DNA of 64,000 nucleotides from Hymenobacter polaris. Its GTDB lineage: Bacteria; Bacteroidota; Bacteroidia; Cytophagales; Hymenobacteraceae. The notes under the pieces were generated by a model that was not told the origin of the DNA, made no database searches, and was given only the letters and a program-made list of their open reading frames with translations. Below, piece after piece: positions 53,434 through 64,000 of the stretch. The translations under genes were made by a program, and so were the position numbers. Position 1 is the first letter of the stretch, and every line of letters begins with the position of its first letter. Location of the stretch: positions 372,001 to 436,000 of the forward strand of contig NZ_JABBGH010000001.1 of the NCBI RefSeq assembly GCF_012927305.1, given 5' to 3'.

Positions 53434-54510
53434 ATGGAGATTACGCAACAAGCTGTCCCGCCCGCCACGGCGGTGGCCGAGAAAAAACTGTCTGGCCTCG
53501 ACCGGGGCCTTACGCTCTGGATTTTCTTGGCGATGGCCCTAGGGGTGGCCCTGGGTTACGCTGTGCCGGGCATCAACGGAGCCATCACGTACTTCTCGGT
53601 GGGCACGGTAAACGTGCCGCTGGCCCTCGGGCTCCTCCTAATGATGTATCCGCCGCTGGCCAAGGTGAAATACGAGCAGTTGCCAGTGGTTTTTCGCAAT
53701 ACGCGCATCATCGGGCTCTCGCTATTTCTGAACTGGATATTGGGGCCGCTGCTGATGTTCTTGCTGGCCATTTGGCTGCTGCCCGATAAGCCAGAGTATA
53801 GGATGGGGCTGATACTTATTGGTAGTGCCCGCTGCATTGCGATGGTGCTGGTTTGGAATGACCTAGCCGACGGTAGCCGCGAGTACGCGGCCGGGCTGGT
53901 GGCGCTCAACTCCATCTTTCAAGTGCTGTTTTACTCGGTCCTGGCTTGGCTGTTTATCACCGTGCTACCGCCTTATTTTGGGCTGAAAGGCTACGCGGTG
54001 AACATCGGCATCGGTGACATTGCCCAGAGCGTACTCGTTTATCTGGGCATTCCCTTCGCGGCGGGTTTTCTCTCGCGCCTCGTGCTGCGCCGCCTGAAGG
54101 GCGATGCGTGGTACGAAAACGTCTACCTGCCCGCCATCAGCCCCGTTACGCTGGTGGCATTGCTACTGACTATCGTGCTCATGTTTAGCCTGAAGGGCGC
54201 AACCATCGTGCGCATTCCGCTCGACGTGCTGCGCATTGCCCTGCCGCTAGGTTTATACTTTGGCAGCATGTTCGTGTTCAGCTTCGCGGCGGGTAAGTAC
54301 CTAGGGGCCAGCTACGCCGAAAATGCCAGTATCGCTTTCACGGCCACCGGCAACAATTTCGAGCTGGCCATTGCCGTGGCTATCGGGGTGTTTGGCCTGA
54401 ACTCGGGTCAGGCTTTCGCCGGCGTCATCGGTCCGCTGATTGAAGTGCCGGCGCTGATTGCGCTGGTCAACCTGGCGTTCTGGTTCCGGCGCCGCTGGTA
54501 CCCGGCGTAG
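53434..54510 (+). CDS. acr3: Arsenite efflux permease, ACR3 family
   Basis: A 358-residue membrane protein with about ten helices. The conserved Cys motif [16 protein letters not shown] (near residue 130) and [18 protein letters not shown] and [15 protein letters not shown] are characteristic of ACR3. It exports arsenite with a proton. The gene is between arsN-like and arsC. Confidence 0.95.
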   Translation: MEITQQAVPPATAVAEKKLSGLDRGLTLWIFLAMALGVALGYAVPGINGAITYFSVGTVNVPLALGLLLMMYPPLAKVKYEQLPVVFRNTRIIGLSLFLNWILGPLLMFLLAIWLLPDKPEYRMGLILIGSARCIAMVLVWNDLADGSREYAAGLVALNSIFQVLFYSVLAWLFITVLPPYFGLKGYAVNIGIGDIAQSVLVYLGIPFAAGFLSRLVLRRLKGDAWYENVYLPAISPVTLVALLLTIVLMFSLKGATIVRIPLDVLRIALPLGLYFGSMFVFSFAAGKYLGASYAENASIAFTATGNNFELAIAVAIGVFGLNSGQAFAGVIGPLIEVPALIALVNLAFWFRRRWYPA

Positions 54511-54587
54511 CGCCCGTACGAGTGCCCTAAGACTGTCAGGTTATGCAGAGCATTTGCGAACTTTTAAACGAACTCAGTATCAGCTAG

Positions 54588-55067
54588 ATGAATCCTAAAA
54601 ATATCCTAGTGCTCTGCACTGGTAATTCCTGCCGCAGCCAACTGCTGCACGGCTACCTGCAGCAGTTGCTGGGCCCTAGGGCCCGCGTGTACTCGGCCGG
54701 GGTGGAGATGCACGGCCTAAACCCCCGCGCCGTGCACGTGATGGCCGAAGACGGTGTAGACATTAGCCAGCATACCAGCAACCACGTCGAGGAATACGCC
54801 GCCGTGCCCTTCGACTACGTGCTCACCGTGTGCGACCACGCGCAGGAGGTGTGCCCGGTGTTCTCATCCAGCGCCAAAAAGCTGCACCACAACTTTCCTG
54901 ACCCTGCTAAAGCCACCGGCAGCGAAGAAGACATTATGCAGCAGTTTCGAAGTGTGCGCGACCAGGTGAAGCAGTACGCGCAGGCCTTCATAGCAGCTGA
55001 TTTTTTAACCGTTTATTACCCACAAAAAAACGCCGCCCCGTTGCCAGGGCGGCGTTTTTCAAGCTAG
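54588..55067 (+). CDS. arsC: Arsenate reductase (LMW phosphatase type) with abnormal tail
   Basis: A 159-residue protein with P-loop CTGNSCRS near residue 10 and DYVLTVCDHAQEVCPVF, with the additional redox Cys pair of the thioredoxin-coupled ArsC. It reduces arsenate to arsenite. The family normally ends after the helix VKQYAQAFI; here the frame continues through a run of six T (55001-55006) and LTVYYPQKNAAPLPGRR, encoded by the terminator stem. One T fewer would give a TAA stop directly after ADF. Confidence 0.9.
   Translation: MNPKNILVLCTGNSCRSQLLHGYLQQLLGPRARVYSAGVEMHGLNPRAVHVMAEDGVDISQHTSNHVEEYAAVPFDYVLTVCDHAQEVCPVFSSSAKKLHHNFPDPAKATGSEEDIMQQFRSVRDQVKQYAQAFIAADFLTVYYPQKNAAPLPGRRFSS
55024..55059. 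terminator. Bidirectional terminator of arsC and katG
   Basis: AACGCCGCCC (55029-55038) pairs with GGGCGGCGTT (55047-55056) around an 8-base loop, with A and T tracts on the two sides. It lies between the convergent arsC and katG genes and overlaps the coding tail of arsC. Confidence 0.85.
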
Positions 55068-55078
55068 TTAGGCAGTAA

Positions 55079-57436
<2,358 letters not shown>

Positions 57437-57516
57437 TTACCGGCAACCGACGCGTAGGTTTGGGAAAAGCCAGTAAAAAATTTTGGCATTTTGGTAAAAA
57501 GCCGGCTGGGTAATGT

Positions 57517-57553
57517 ACAAGGCCACTGGGCCTTGTTTTGTTTAACAAAAGTA
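57517..57553 (-). promoter_or_regulatory. katG promoter region with inverted repeats
   Basis: On the minus strand TACTTTTG (57546-57553) matches the -7 consensus. It overlaps the palindrome TTTTGTT-T-AACAAAA (about 57535-57549). The perfect inverted repeat ACAAGGCC-ACTG-GGCCTTGT (57517-57536) lies in the predicted leader. The rest of the 329-bp spacer holds TACCTTTTG at 57594, a possible promoter for the plus-strand nucleotidyltransferase, and no gene. Confidence 0.5.
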
Positions 57554-57675
57554 GTATAAATTCTCAACAAACTGCACGCCCGCCGTTTTTTTGCTACCTT
57601 TTGTTGAAGCTATTGCTACCGCGCGCCGCTTGCGCCCAGAGCCTTAGTAAACGTTAGCCCGCCGTTTTTCACTCC

Positions 57676-58431
57676 ATGCAAACCCGCATTTCCGCCGCGC
57701 TGGCCACCCTCGAAGCTGAGCGCGGCATCCGCATCCTCTACGCCTGCGAGTCGGGTAGCCGGGCCTGGGGCTTTCCCTCGCCCGATTCCGACTACGACGT
57801 GCGCTTTATCTACGTGCAGCCGCTGGCCTGGTACCTAGGGCTCGACGAAGGCCCCGACACCCTCAACTTCCCCGTTGATGACGAGCTGGACCTGGCCGGC
57901 TGGGAACTGCGCAAAACGCTGCGCCTGCTGCGCGGCAGCAACGCCGCCCTCTTCGAGTGGCTGCAATCGCCCATCGTGTACCACGAGGCCCTGGGGTTTC
58001 GGGCGCGGCTAAAGCCGCTGCTGCCGCTAGCCTTCAACCTGAAAGCGGGCCTGCACCACTACCTAGGGCAATTGCGGCGCGGCGTGGAGGAAGATTTAAT
58101 TGGCGAGGAAGTGCGCCTGAAACGTTTGTTCTATGCCCTGCGCTCGGCCCTGGCCGCCTGCTGGATACGCGAGCGGCACGCGCTGCCGCCGATGGAGTTT
58201 CAGCCGCTGCGGGCGCTGCTGCCGGCCGAGCTGCAAGGCGCGATAGATGAGCTATTGGCCCAAAAAGCGCATTCCAATGAGAAAACGACGGTGCCTAGGG
58301 CCGCCGCACTGGTCGAGTTCCTGGCGGCGGAGTACGCGGCCGGACAGGCGGCGCGGGATAGGCTGCCCGCAGTTCGCCCGGCGGGACTGGGCGAGGCGCT
58401 GGATGCGGTGCTGCGGGAGTGGGTAGCTTAG
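57676..58431 (+). CDS. RlaP-type nucleotidyltransferase
   Basis: A 251-residue protein with a polymerase-beta-like nucleotidyltransferase motif, ESGSRAWGFPSPDSDYDVRF, giving the GS and two metal-binding Asp residues. It belongs to the group that includes RlaP (RNA ligase-associated), often annotated as predicted nucleotidyltransferase. The rest is helical. Substrate unknown; no RNA ligase gene is visible nearby. A longer relative is encoded at 60810. Confidence 0.85.
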   Translation: MQTRISAALATLEAERGIRILYACESGSRAWGFPSPDSDYDVRFIYVQPLAWYLGLDEGPDTLNFPVDDELDLAGWELRKTLRLLRGSNAALFEWLQSPIVYHEALGFRARLKPLLPLAFNLKAGLHHYLGQLRRGVEEDLIGEEVRLKRLFYALRSALAACWIRERHALPPMEFQPLRALLPAELQGAIDELLAQKAHSNEKTTVPRAAALVEFLAAEYAAGQAARDRLPAVRPAGLGEALDAVLREWVA

Positions 58432-58455
58432 AATCAAATAGTTTAAGCTATAGTG

Positions 58456-60681
58456 TTACTGCCCGAAGCGCCAATTCAGCGACAGGTTTACCACCCGCCC
58501 TTCTACCGGCGCCCACAGCTCGCGGAAAATGGGGCTGCGGAAGCTGCCGCCCACGGGCAGCACCACCCGCTCGCGGCGCGTTTGGCGGTAGTCGAAGACG
58601 TTTTCGGCGTTGAGCACCACCGTCCAGGGGCCGGTGCGATAGCGCAGCAGCGCCGCCACAATAGGGTAGCCGGGCGTGGTAGTGCCGTCGCTCAGGTACT
58701 GCTGGCCGGTGTAGCTGGCCTCGATGCCGCCGCCAAAATGCTCGCCGAACTCCTGCACTAGCACGGCCGCCAGCTTGTGGCGGGCCGCTAGCTCCACGTT
58801 GGGGTTCGCGGCATCGTAGAGGCGGCGGGCGTAGGTAAAGACGTAACCTAGATAGAGTTCTGTTTCATTAGCCCGCAGGCGCAGGTAGGTTTCGAGGCCC
58901 TTGGTGACGACGGGCGCGGGCGCGTTTTGCCAGGTGAGCGGGCCGCTGCCGGGCTGGTAGCTGGCCGCGCCGGGGCCACCCACAATGCCGCCATCGGGCA
59001 GGATGAGCGGGGTTGAAAGGCGCGTGTAGAAAAACGATTGGTTGAGGTTCAGCACCGTTTTAGGGCCTAGGCGGCGCTCGTAGTTCAAGTCGCCGTTTAG
59101 GCCCTGCGAGGTTTCGGCCGTCAGGCCGCGCAGCGGCTGCACCTGCGGGTAGTCGCGCTCGTCGAGGGCATTCACGTAGGGCACGGGCACGCGGTACCCT
59201 AGGCCCCCATTGAGGCGGGCCGTGAGCTGGTCGGTGAGGTGCCAGAGCACCGCGAGGCGCGGCAGCACGAAGCCGCCGTACTGGTTGTGGTGGTCGTAGC
59301 GCAGGCCGGCTTGCAGGTTGAAGCGCGGCGAGGGCGTCCAGTTATCCTGGGCAAACACCCCTAGGGTCTGGTAGGTGTAGGGGCTGAGCAGGGGCGTGGC
59401 GCTGCCGTCGGCAGTGCGCAGCAGCTCGCCGTTGAGGTTGGCGCCGGCCACGAGAGTATTGTTGTGGCCTAGCTCGTGCAGGTAGTTGGCTTCGGTGTAG
59501 TAGGTGGTTTGGTAGGCCTTAAAAGCCACCGTGTTGGTTTGCACATCGCGCCCGAAGTTGGTAACCGCCCCCTTGAGCGTCAGGCGGCCGGTTCCCACGC
59601 TGTCATTGGTGTACACGGCATCGAGGGTGTGGCGCTGGCTGGTGTTGTTGACGAAATAGGCCGGCCCGCCCAGCGTTTCCGCGTCGTCGCGCAGGGCCTG
59701 CTGCTGGCCGCCGCGCCGGCTTTCGAAGGTGCCGGTGTAGCCCACGGCCAGCTGGCTATTGGCGTTGGGATAATAAAATAGCCTAGGGTGCACCGTGAGG
59801 TTGCGCACGCGGGGCACGTCCACGAAGCCGTCGCCGTCTACGTCCACGTCCTGCTGCCGCGTGAGGCCGGCAAACACCGAGTAGCCGAAACGCTGGTTGC
59901 GCTGCGCCGCAAAGCCGTTGAGGTTGGTTTCGTTGAGCGTCGTTTGGTTGAGCGTGGCCGTAAACTGCGGCTTGCTGAGCGTGGGCGTCTTGCTCACCAA
60001 ATTCACCAGGCCCGCGATGGCCCCGCCCCCAAACAGCGTCGAGTTGGAGCCCTTCAGCAACTCAATCTGGCGCAAGTCGAGGGGCGGCACCGACAAAATG
60101 CCGAAGCTGCCCGCGAAGCCGCCGTAGAGCGGCAGCCCGTCGCGCAAAATCTGCGAGTACTGCCCCTGCAAGCCCTGGATGCGCAAATCGGCATTGCCGG
60201 TAGTGGGCGAAGTCGGCTGAATCTGGGTGCCCGCGATGTCGCCGAGCAGGCTGGCGATGTTGCCGGGCTTGATGCCGTTCTCCTCCTGCATCTCCTCCTC
60301 ACCCAGCACCTCCACGCGCTCGGGCTGGTCCTCGATGCGCGAGTTGGTGCGGGTGGCCGTGACTACTACTTCGTCGATTTCGGCAGCGCTGGGGGCTAGG
60401 AGCAGAGTAATGGGCGCGCCGCCGGGGGCGGGAGCGAGTAGAATACGGGGCTTATAGCCAAGCGCTTCGACCCGCAGGCGAGTGCCCGCGGCCGGCGCGG
60501 GCGCTAGCTGCACCGCCCCCTGGGCATCGGTGGTGCCGCCGATGCCGGTGCCCGGCACGCCCACGCTGGCTCCAACGAGCGGCTGGCGGCTGACGGAGTC
60601 GCGCAGGGTAAAGCGCAGGCTCTGCGCCAGCAAGGTGGCCGGTAGCAGCAGCAAAAGCGCGAATACAAAACGATGCAGCAT
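58456..60681 (-). CDS. TonB-dependent receptor
   Basis: Start at ATG 60681 (MLHRFVFALLLLLPATLLAQ, a signal peptide); the ORF extends to 60741. The 741-residue receptor has a short carboxypeptidase-regulatory-like domain (about 25-100), a plug beginning EIDEVVVTATRTNSRIED, and a barrel ending NLSLNWRFGQ. It lacks the SusC features and no susD is adjacent, so iron-siderophore, cobalamin or similar uptake is likely. It is flanked by two divergent nucleotidyltransferase genes. Confidence 0.92.
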   Translation of the reverse strand: MLHRFVFALLLLLPATLLAQSLRFTLRDSVSRQPLVGASVGVPGTGIGGTTDAQGAVQLAPAPAAGTRLRVEALGYKPRILLAPAPGGAPITLLLAPSAAEIDEVVVTATRTNSRIEDQPERVEVLGEEEMQEENGIKPGNIASLLGDIAGTQIQPTSPTTGNADLRIQGLQGQYSQILRDGLPLYGGFAGSFGILSVPPLDLRQIELLKGSNSTLFGGGAIAGLVNLVSKTPTLSKPQFTATLNQTTLNETNLNGFAAQRNQRFGYSVFAGLTRQQDVDVDGDGFVDVPRVRNLTVHPRLFYYPNANSQLAVGYTGTFESRRGGQQQALRDDAETLGGPAYFVNNTSQRHTLDAVYTNDSVGTGRLTLKGAVTNFGRDVQTNTVAFKAYQTTYYTEANYLHELGHNNTLVAGANLNGELLRTADGSATPLLSPYTYQTLGVFAQDNWTPSPRFNLQAGLRYDHHNQYGGFVLPRLAVLWHLTDQLTARLNGGLGYRVPVPYVNALDERDYPQVQPLRGLTAETSQGLNGDLNYERRLGPKTVLNLNQSFFYTRLSTPLILPDGGIVGGPGAASYQPGSGPLTWQNAPAPVVTKGLETYLRLRANETELYLGYVFTYARRLYDAANPNVELAARHKLAAVLVQEFGEHFGGGIEASYTGQQYLSDGTTTPGYPIVAALLRYRTGPWTVVLNAENVFDYRQTRRERVVLPVGGSFRSPIFRELWAPVEGRVVNLSLNWRFGQ

Positions 60682-60809
60682 AGCAGAGGCAGAACCGGCT
60701 TTAGTGAAATCCAGGTGTTTTTTTGGCAAAGCACGGCCCACAGTCTGGGTAAAAGCTGAATTTTGCCTGAAAGTAGCTTGGGGCGCAGCGCCTGGGCTAC
60801 TTTGCGCCC

Positions 60810-61889
60810 ATGACCATTGCCGACTTGCGCCAGCAGCGCCTGATTCTGTTCGAAGCCATCAGCGGCAGCCGCGCCTACGGCACTAACTTGCCGCACTCCG
60901 ATACCGACCTGAAGGGCGTATTCGTGCTGCCCGAAAAAGACTTTTTTGGCCTCGGCTACGTGCCACAAGTGGCCAACGAAACCAACGACGAGGTATTCTA
61001 CGAGTTGCGCCGCTTCGTGGAGCTGCTGCTCAAAAACAATCCCACCGTGCTGGAGCTGCTCGGCACGTCGCCCGACTGCATCGTCTACCAGCACCCGCTG
61101 TTCAACCAGTTTCGGCCCTCAGACTTTCTCTCCAAGCTCTGCCGCCAAAGCTTTGCCGAGTATGCGGTGGCGCAAATCCGCAAGGCCAAGGGCCTGAACA
61201 AGAAAATCAACCACCCCGAGCCGCCCGGCCGCAAGTCGGTGCTGGACTTTTGCTACGTGACGGTGGGCGCCGGCGCGCAGCCGGCCGAGGTGTGGCTGGG
61301 CCGCCAGGGCCTGCGCGCCACCCAGTGCGGCCTGGCCAATGTGCCGCACCTCACCGACCTCTACGCCCTGTTTGTGGATGGCACGCCGAACCAGGCCCTA
61401 GGGTACCGCGGTCTGGTGCGCGACCCCGATACCAGCCAGGACGTGCAGCTCTCGGCTGTGCCGAAAGGGGAGGCGCCGGTGGCGTACTTGTCGTTCAACC
61501 GCAACGGCTACAGCTCCTACTGCCGCGTATTTCGCGAGTACTGGGAGTGGGTGGAGAAGCGCAACCAGGAGCGCTACGCCAACACCGTGCAGCACGGCAA
61601 AAACTACGACGCCAAGAATATGCTGCACGTCTTTCGCTTGCTGCAAATGGCCGAGGAAATTGCCTTGACCGGCCAGCTCCAGGTGCGCCGCCCCAACCGC
61701 GAGTTCCTGCTTCAAATCCGACGCGGCGAGTTCGAGTATGCCGAATTGGTAGCCGAAGCCGAGCTGCTGGTGGCGCGGGTCGAGGCCGCCTTTGCCGCCT
61801 CGCCGCTGCCCGAAACGCCCGCTGCCGCCGCGGCCGAAGAAACCCTGCGCCGGGTGCGCCAAGCCTTTTACGCCGCTCACCCGGCCTAG
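60810..61889 (+). CDS. RlaP-type nucleotidyltransferase, long form
   Basis: A 359-residue protein with FEAISGSRAYGTNLPHSDTD and LKGVFVLP, the same nucleotidyltransferase signature (GSxAYGT, two Asp) as the protein at 57676, but about 100 residues longer. It has segments (HGKNYDAKNMLHVFRLLQMA) that resemble predicted nucleotidyltransferases linked to RNA repair. A TACTTTG element ends 5 bases before the ATG, suggesting a leaderless mRNA. Substrate unknown. The stop TAG sits in CCTAGG. Confidence 0.85.
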   Translation: MTIADLRQQRLILFEAISGSRAYGTNLPHSDTDLKGVFVLPEKDFFGLGYVPQVANETNDEVFYELRRFVELLLKNNPTVLELLGTSPDCIVYQHPLFNQFRPSDFLSKLCRQSFAEYAVAQIRKAKGLNKKINHPEPPGRKSVLDFCYVTVGAGAQPAEVWLGRQGLRATQCGLANVPHLTDLYALFVDGTPNQALGYRGLVRDPDTSQDVQLSAVPKGEAPVAYLSFNRNGYSSYCRVFREYWEWVEKRNQERYANTVQHGKNYDAKNMLHVFRLLQMAEEIALTGQLQVRRPNREFLLQIRRGEFEYAELVAEAELLVARVEAAFAASPLPETPAAAAAEETLRRVRQAFYAAHPA

Positions 61890-61903
61890 GCCCCTTGCCG
61901 GCG

Positions 61904-62770
61904 CTAGCGCGTTTTGGTAGGCAGCACCACGTCGGCCACCACCGGGAAATGGTCGGATGGGTAGCGGCCGCGCAGCGAGTCGGTGAGCACGCCGTAGGTT
62001 AGTACCTGGCTGCCGGGACTCACGAAGATGTAGTCGATGCGGTCGGCTAGGGGCGCGGCCAGGTCGAAACCCTGGAAGGTGCCCACCGGGCCATAGGGCG
62101 GGGTGGTGCTGCTGGCGCGGGCGTCGCGCAACGGGCCTTGCATGGCTTTAATCTGCTCGGTGTCGGGCGTCGAATTGAAGTCGCCGGTGCAGATAACGGG
62201 CGCGCTACCGGCGATTTCGGCAATCTTGCGCACCATCAGCTTGCCCGACTCGCGCCGGGCCACCACGCCTTGGTGGTCGAAGTGCACGCTGAAAAAATAG
62301 AACTCCTGCTTGGTTGCCAGGTCTTTAAACTGGGCCCAGGTGCAGATGCGGTTGCAGCAGGTGGCGTCCCAGCCCTTGCCCGGCTTGTCGGGCGTCTCGC
62401 TCAGCCAGAAGTCGCTAGTTTTGAGCAGCTGCAGGCGGCTTTTGCGGTAGAAGATGGCCGAGTGCTCGCCCGCCTCGCGCCCGTCGTCGCGCCCGCGCCC
62501 CACGAAGGCGTAGTCGCGCAGCTCGGCAATGTCGTTGAGCTGGTCCCGAAAGCCCTCCTGCGTGCCAAACACGTCGAAGTGGTGGTAGCGCACCAGGTCC
62601 TTCACCATCTCCTTGCGGTTGGGCCAGGCATTGGGGCCATCGCTGGCCGTGTTCATGCGCAGGTTGTAGGTAGCCACGCGCAGGGGCGGCGGCGCTACTC
62701 GCCCTAGGGCCAGCTGGCTGGTAAAGAGGCAGGTAAGCAAGTAGCTTATCCAAAGAAAACGCAAGTTCAT
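61904..62770 (-). CDS. Secreted endonuclease/exonuclease/phosphatase-fold hydrolase
   Basis: A 288-residue protein with a signal-like start (MNLRFLWISYLLTCLFTSQL). It has the EEP-fold motifs: YNLRMN, TQEGF, CTGDFNSTP, and the final SDHFPVVADV. This family includes nucleases and phosphodiesterases; the exported form often cuts phosphodiesters or lipids outside the cytoplasm. Likely cotranscribed with the GH32 gene upstream (48 bp). Confidence 0.88.
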   Translation of the reverse strand: MNLRFLWISYLLTCLFTSQLALGRVAPPPLRVATYNLRMNTASDGPNAWPNRKEMVKDLVRYHHFDVFGTQEGFRDQLNDIAELRDYAFVGRGRDDGREAGEHSAIFYRKSRLQLLKTSDFWLSETPDKPGKGWDATCCNRICTWAQFKDLATKQEFYFFSVHFDHQGVVARRESGKLMVRKIAEIAGSAPVICTGDFNSTPDTEQIKAMQGPLRDARASSTTPPYGPVGTFQGFDLAAPLADRIDYIFVSPGSQVLTYGVLTDSLRGRYPSDHFPVVADVVLPTKTR

Positions 62771-62818
62771 GCTACGGGTAAATGCTGGTGGAAAAGTAGG
62801 TAGGTGGTGGCTGGCAGG

Positions 62819-64000
62819 TTATTTCTCCCAAATCGACTTCATGCCCATCACCTCCACCACCGGTAGCTGCAAGCCCTTCGCTTGCAGCGCCAGGCCGGTA
62901 AAAGGCTGGCTGGGAAAGAAGATGCCCGTCAGGCAGGTACGCCCGCCGTCGGCAAACAGCTCCACCGAGGCCGCGTCGATAACCAGGCCGATTTCCTGCG
63001 CGTTGCCGCGCGCCTGGCGGGGCGCGTAGGCCACCCGGGTAAAGCCCTTATCGGCCGGCGCAAACGTGACGTTGCCCGACTGGCTGCGGTCGAAGTAATA
63101 CTGCTTCTTGGTGTGGTCGTAGCCAATGAGCACGCGCTCATTCTTACCGTTGCTCAGCTCCACCGCCCAGGTTTGGGCCCGCGGCACGTTGAAATGCAGC
63201 GTGTAGCGGCCGGTGGGGTGCTTGAGGTGGCGGGCCAGGTCGTAGCGGCCCTGCACCTGCACGTTGGGCAAGCTCACGAAATCCTCGGCCAGGCGGCCCA
63301 CCAGCCCTTCCACAGGGCGCGAGGTAAGCAGCAGCTCGCTGGCCCTAGGGCCGGGGCGCAGCGTGAGGGTACGCGGCACGGTCATGGCGCTGCGCCAGGG
63401 GCTGGTGGGCACCTGCTGGCCATATTCCCAGTTGCTCATCCAGCCAATGTAAGTGGGGCGGCTGCCCTTCGGCAGGTTGGCCCAGGTCACGCCCGCGTAG
63501 TTGTCGGGGCCGTAGTCGAGCCAGCGCGTGCCGGGCTGGCTGGTACTGAACGTCTTGCCATCAAACTTGCCCACGAAGTACTGCGTGGCCGAGCCGCCGT
63601 TGGGCCCGCCGGGGTTCATGTTCACAATCAGCACCCAGTGCGGCAGGCCCGCCGAGTCGGGCACCGCCACCAGGTCGGGGCACTCCCACACGCCGCCGTG
63701 GGCCCCTAGGGTTTGGCCAAAGTCACTGAGCTTCACCCAGCTGGTCAGGTTCTTAGAGGCGTAAAACTCCACGTGGTCGTGGGCCGACAGCGCCATTACC
63801 CACTGCTTCTGGGCGGGGTGCCAGCTCACCTTGGGGTCGCGGAAGTCGCGGCTGCCCTGGTTTTTCAGCACCGGGTTATGGGCGTACTTCGTCCAGGTCT
63901 GGCCGTGGTCGAGGCTGTAGGCCAGGCACTGGCTTTCCACGTCCTGGCGGTTGGCCTTCTCCTTTTCGGTGCTGTGGGCCGTGTACAGCGCCACCAGCGG
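62819..64000 (-). CDS. GH32 family fructanase, 5' end cut by window
   Basis: An open frame of at least 393 codons without a start inside the window. It contains the GH32 motifs RDPKV (in QGSRDFRDPKVSWHP) and ECPDL (in GGVWECPDLVAVP) and WMSNWEYGQQVPT, then a beta-sandwich C-terminal domain ending MGMKSIWEK. It should hydrolyse levan, inulin or sucrose. The N-terminal nucleophile region (WMNDPN type) lies beyond the edge. The EEP-fold gene follows. Confidence 0.92.
   Translation of the reverse strand, partial: PLVALYTAHSTEKEKANRQDVESQCLAYSLDHGQTWTKYAHNPVLKNQGSRDFRDPKVSWHPAQKQWVMALSAHDHVEFYASKNLTSWVKLSDFGQTLGAHGGVWECPDLVAVPDSAGLPHWVLIVNMNPGGPNGGSATQYFVGKFDGKTFSTSQPGTRWLDYGPDNYAGVTWANLPKGSRPTYIGWMSNWEYGQQVPTSPWRSAMTVPRTLTLRPGPRASELLLTSRPVEGLVGRLAEDFVSLPNVQVQGRYDLARHLKHPTGRYTLHFNVPRAQTWAVELSNGKNERVLIGYDHTKKQYYFDRSQSGNVTFAPADKGFTRVAYAPRQARGNAQEIGLVIDAASVELFADGGRTCLTGIFFPSQPFTGLALQAKGLQLPVVEVMGMKSIWEK

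Overview
The window is about 64 kb of GC-rich chromosomal DNA from a member of the Bacteroidota, most likely Hymenobacter or a close relative. The evidence is a SusC/SusD pair, gliding genes gldA/gldF/gldG, GIN-domain and other lipoproteins, LytS/LytTR regulators, and promoters of the Bacteroidota type (TAnnTTTG at -7). No rRNA, tRNA, CRISPR array, prophage or intact insertion sequence was found, so this looks like ordinary chromosome.

Layout. 0.2-2.3 kb: YceI-like protein and di-heme peroxidase. 2.5-9.3 kb: a glucan utilisation locus (SusC, SusD, PKD lipoprotein, GH16 glucanase). 9.5-13.8 kb: a 7TM-DISM membrane sensor fused to an IS1595-type zinc ribbon, divergent from a LytS/LytTR two-component pair. 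14.6-19.5 kb: a cytosolic glucose-oxidation operon (glucose 1-dehydrogenase, GH63-type glucosidase, cyclase-family hydrolase, gluconokinase). 19.5-27 kb: envelope proteins and a four-gene minus-strand operon (VWA-like membrane protein, HAD protein, RluE, alpha/beta hydrolase). 27.1-27.4 kb: a structured leader with a 48-residue membrane peptide. 27.5-30.5 kb: an OmpR-type two-component system with a tandem-repeat operator. 30.5-37.9 kb: a frameshifted YiiX-like gene, fabG, a geranylgeranyl-reductase-like flavoprotein, mlaF/mlaE and several SDRs. 38-42 kb: the gldA-gldF-gldG transporter. 43-47 kb: lipoproteins, an M48 protease and a TlpA-like redoxin. 47.2-49.5 kb: aconitase. 49.5-51.9 kb: HxlR/azoreductase, msrB and a TMEM175 channel. 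52-55 kb: an arsenic operon. 55-57.3 kb: katG. 57.7-62 kb: two RlaP-type nucleotidyltransferases around a TonB receptor. 62-64 kb: a secreted endonuclease/phosphatase-fold protein and a GH32 fructanase cut by the window edge.

Three things stand out. First, the palindrome CCCTAGGG is scattered through genes and spacers about 45 times by hand count, where roughly 2 would be expected from base composition; CTAG-containing sites are usually depleted in bacteria. It supplies rare Leu CTA and Arg AGG codons, several TAG stop codons, terminator loops and hairpin arms. Second, the sensor at 9.6-11.6 kb carries what looks like a domesticated transposase zinc ribbon as its cytoplasmic output, next to both a sugar utilisation locus and a two-component system. 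Third, many spacers hold long inverted repeats of several families; one has three copies with a compensatory base change, and another places outward-facing promoters within a few bases of two divergent start codons.

Two genes (30.5 kb, 52.4 kb) carry single-base frameshifts, and arsC has a readthrough tail. These could be real mutations or sequencing errors. All functional calls come from reading translated sequence, without database searches.
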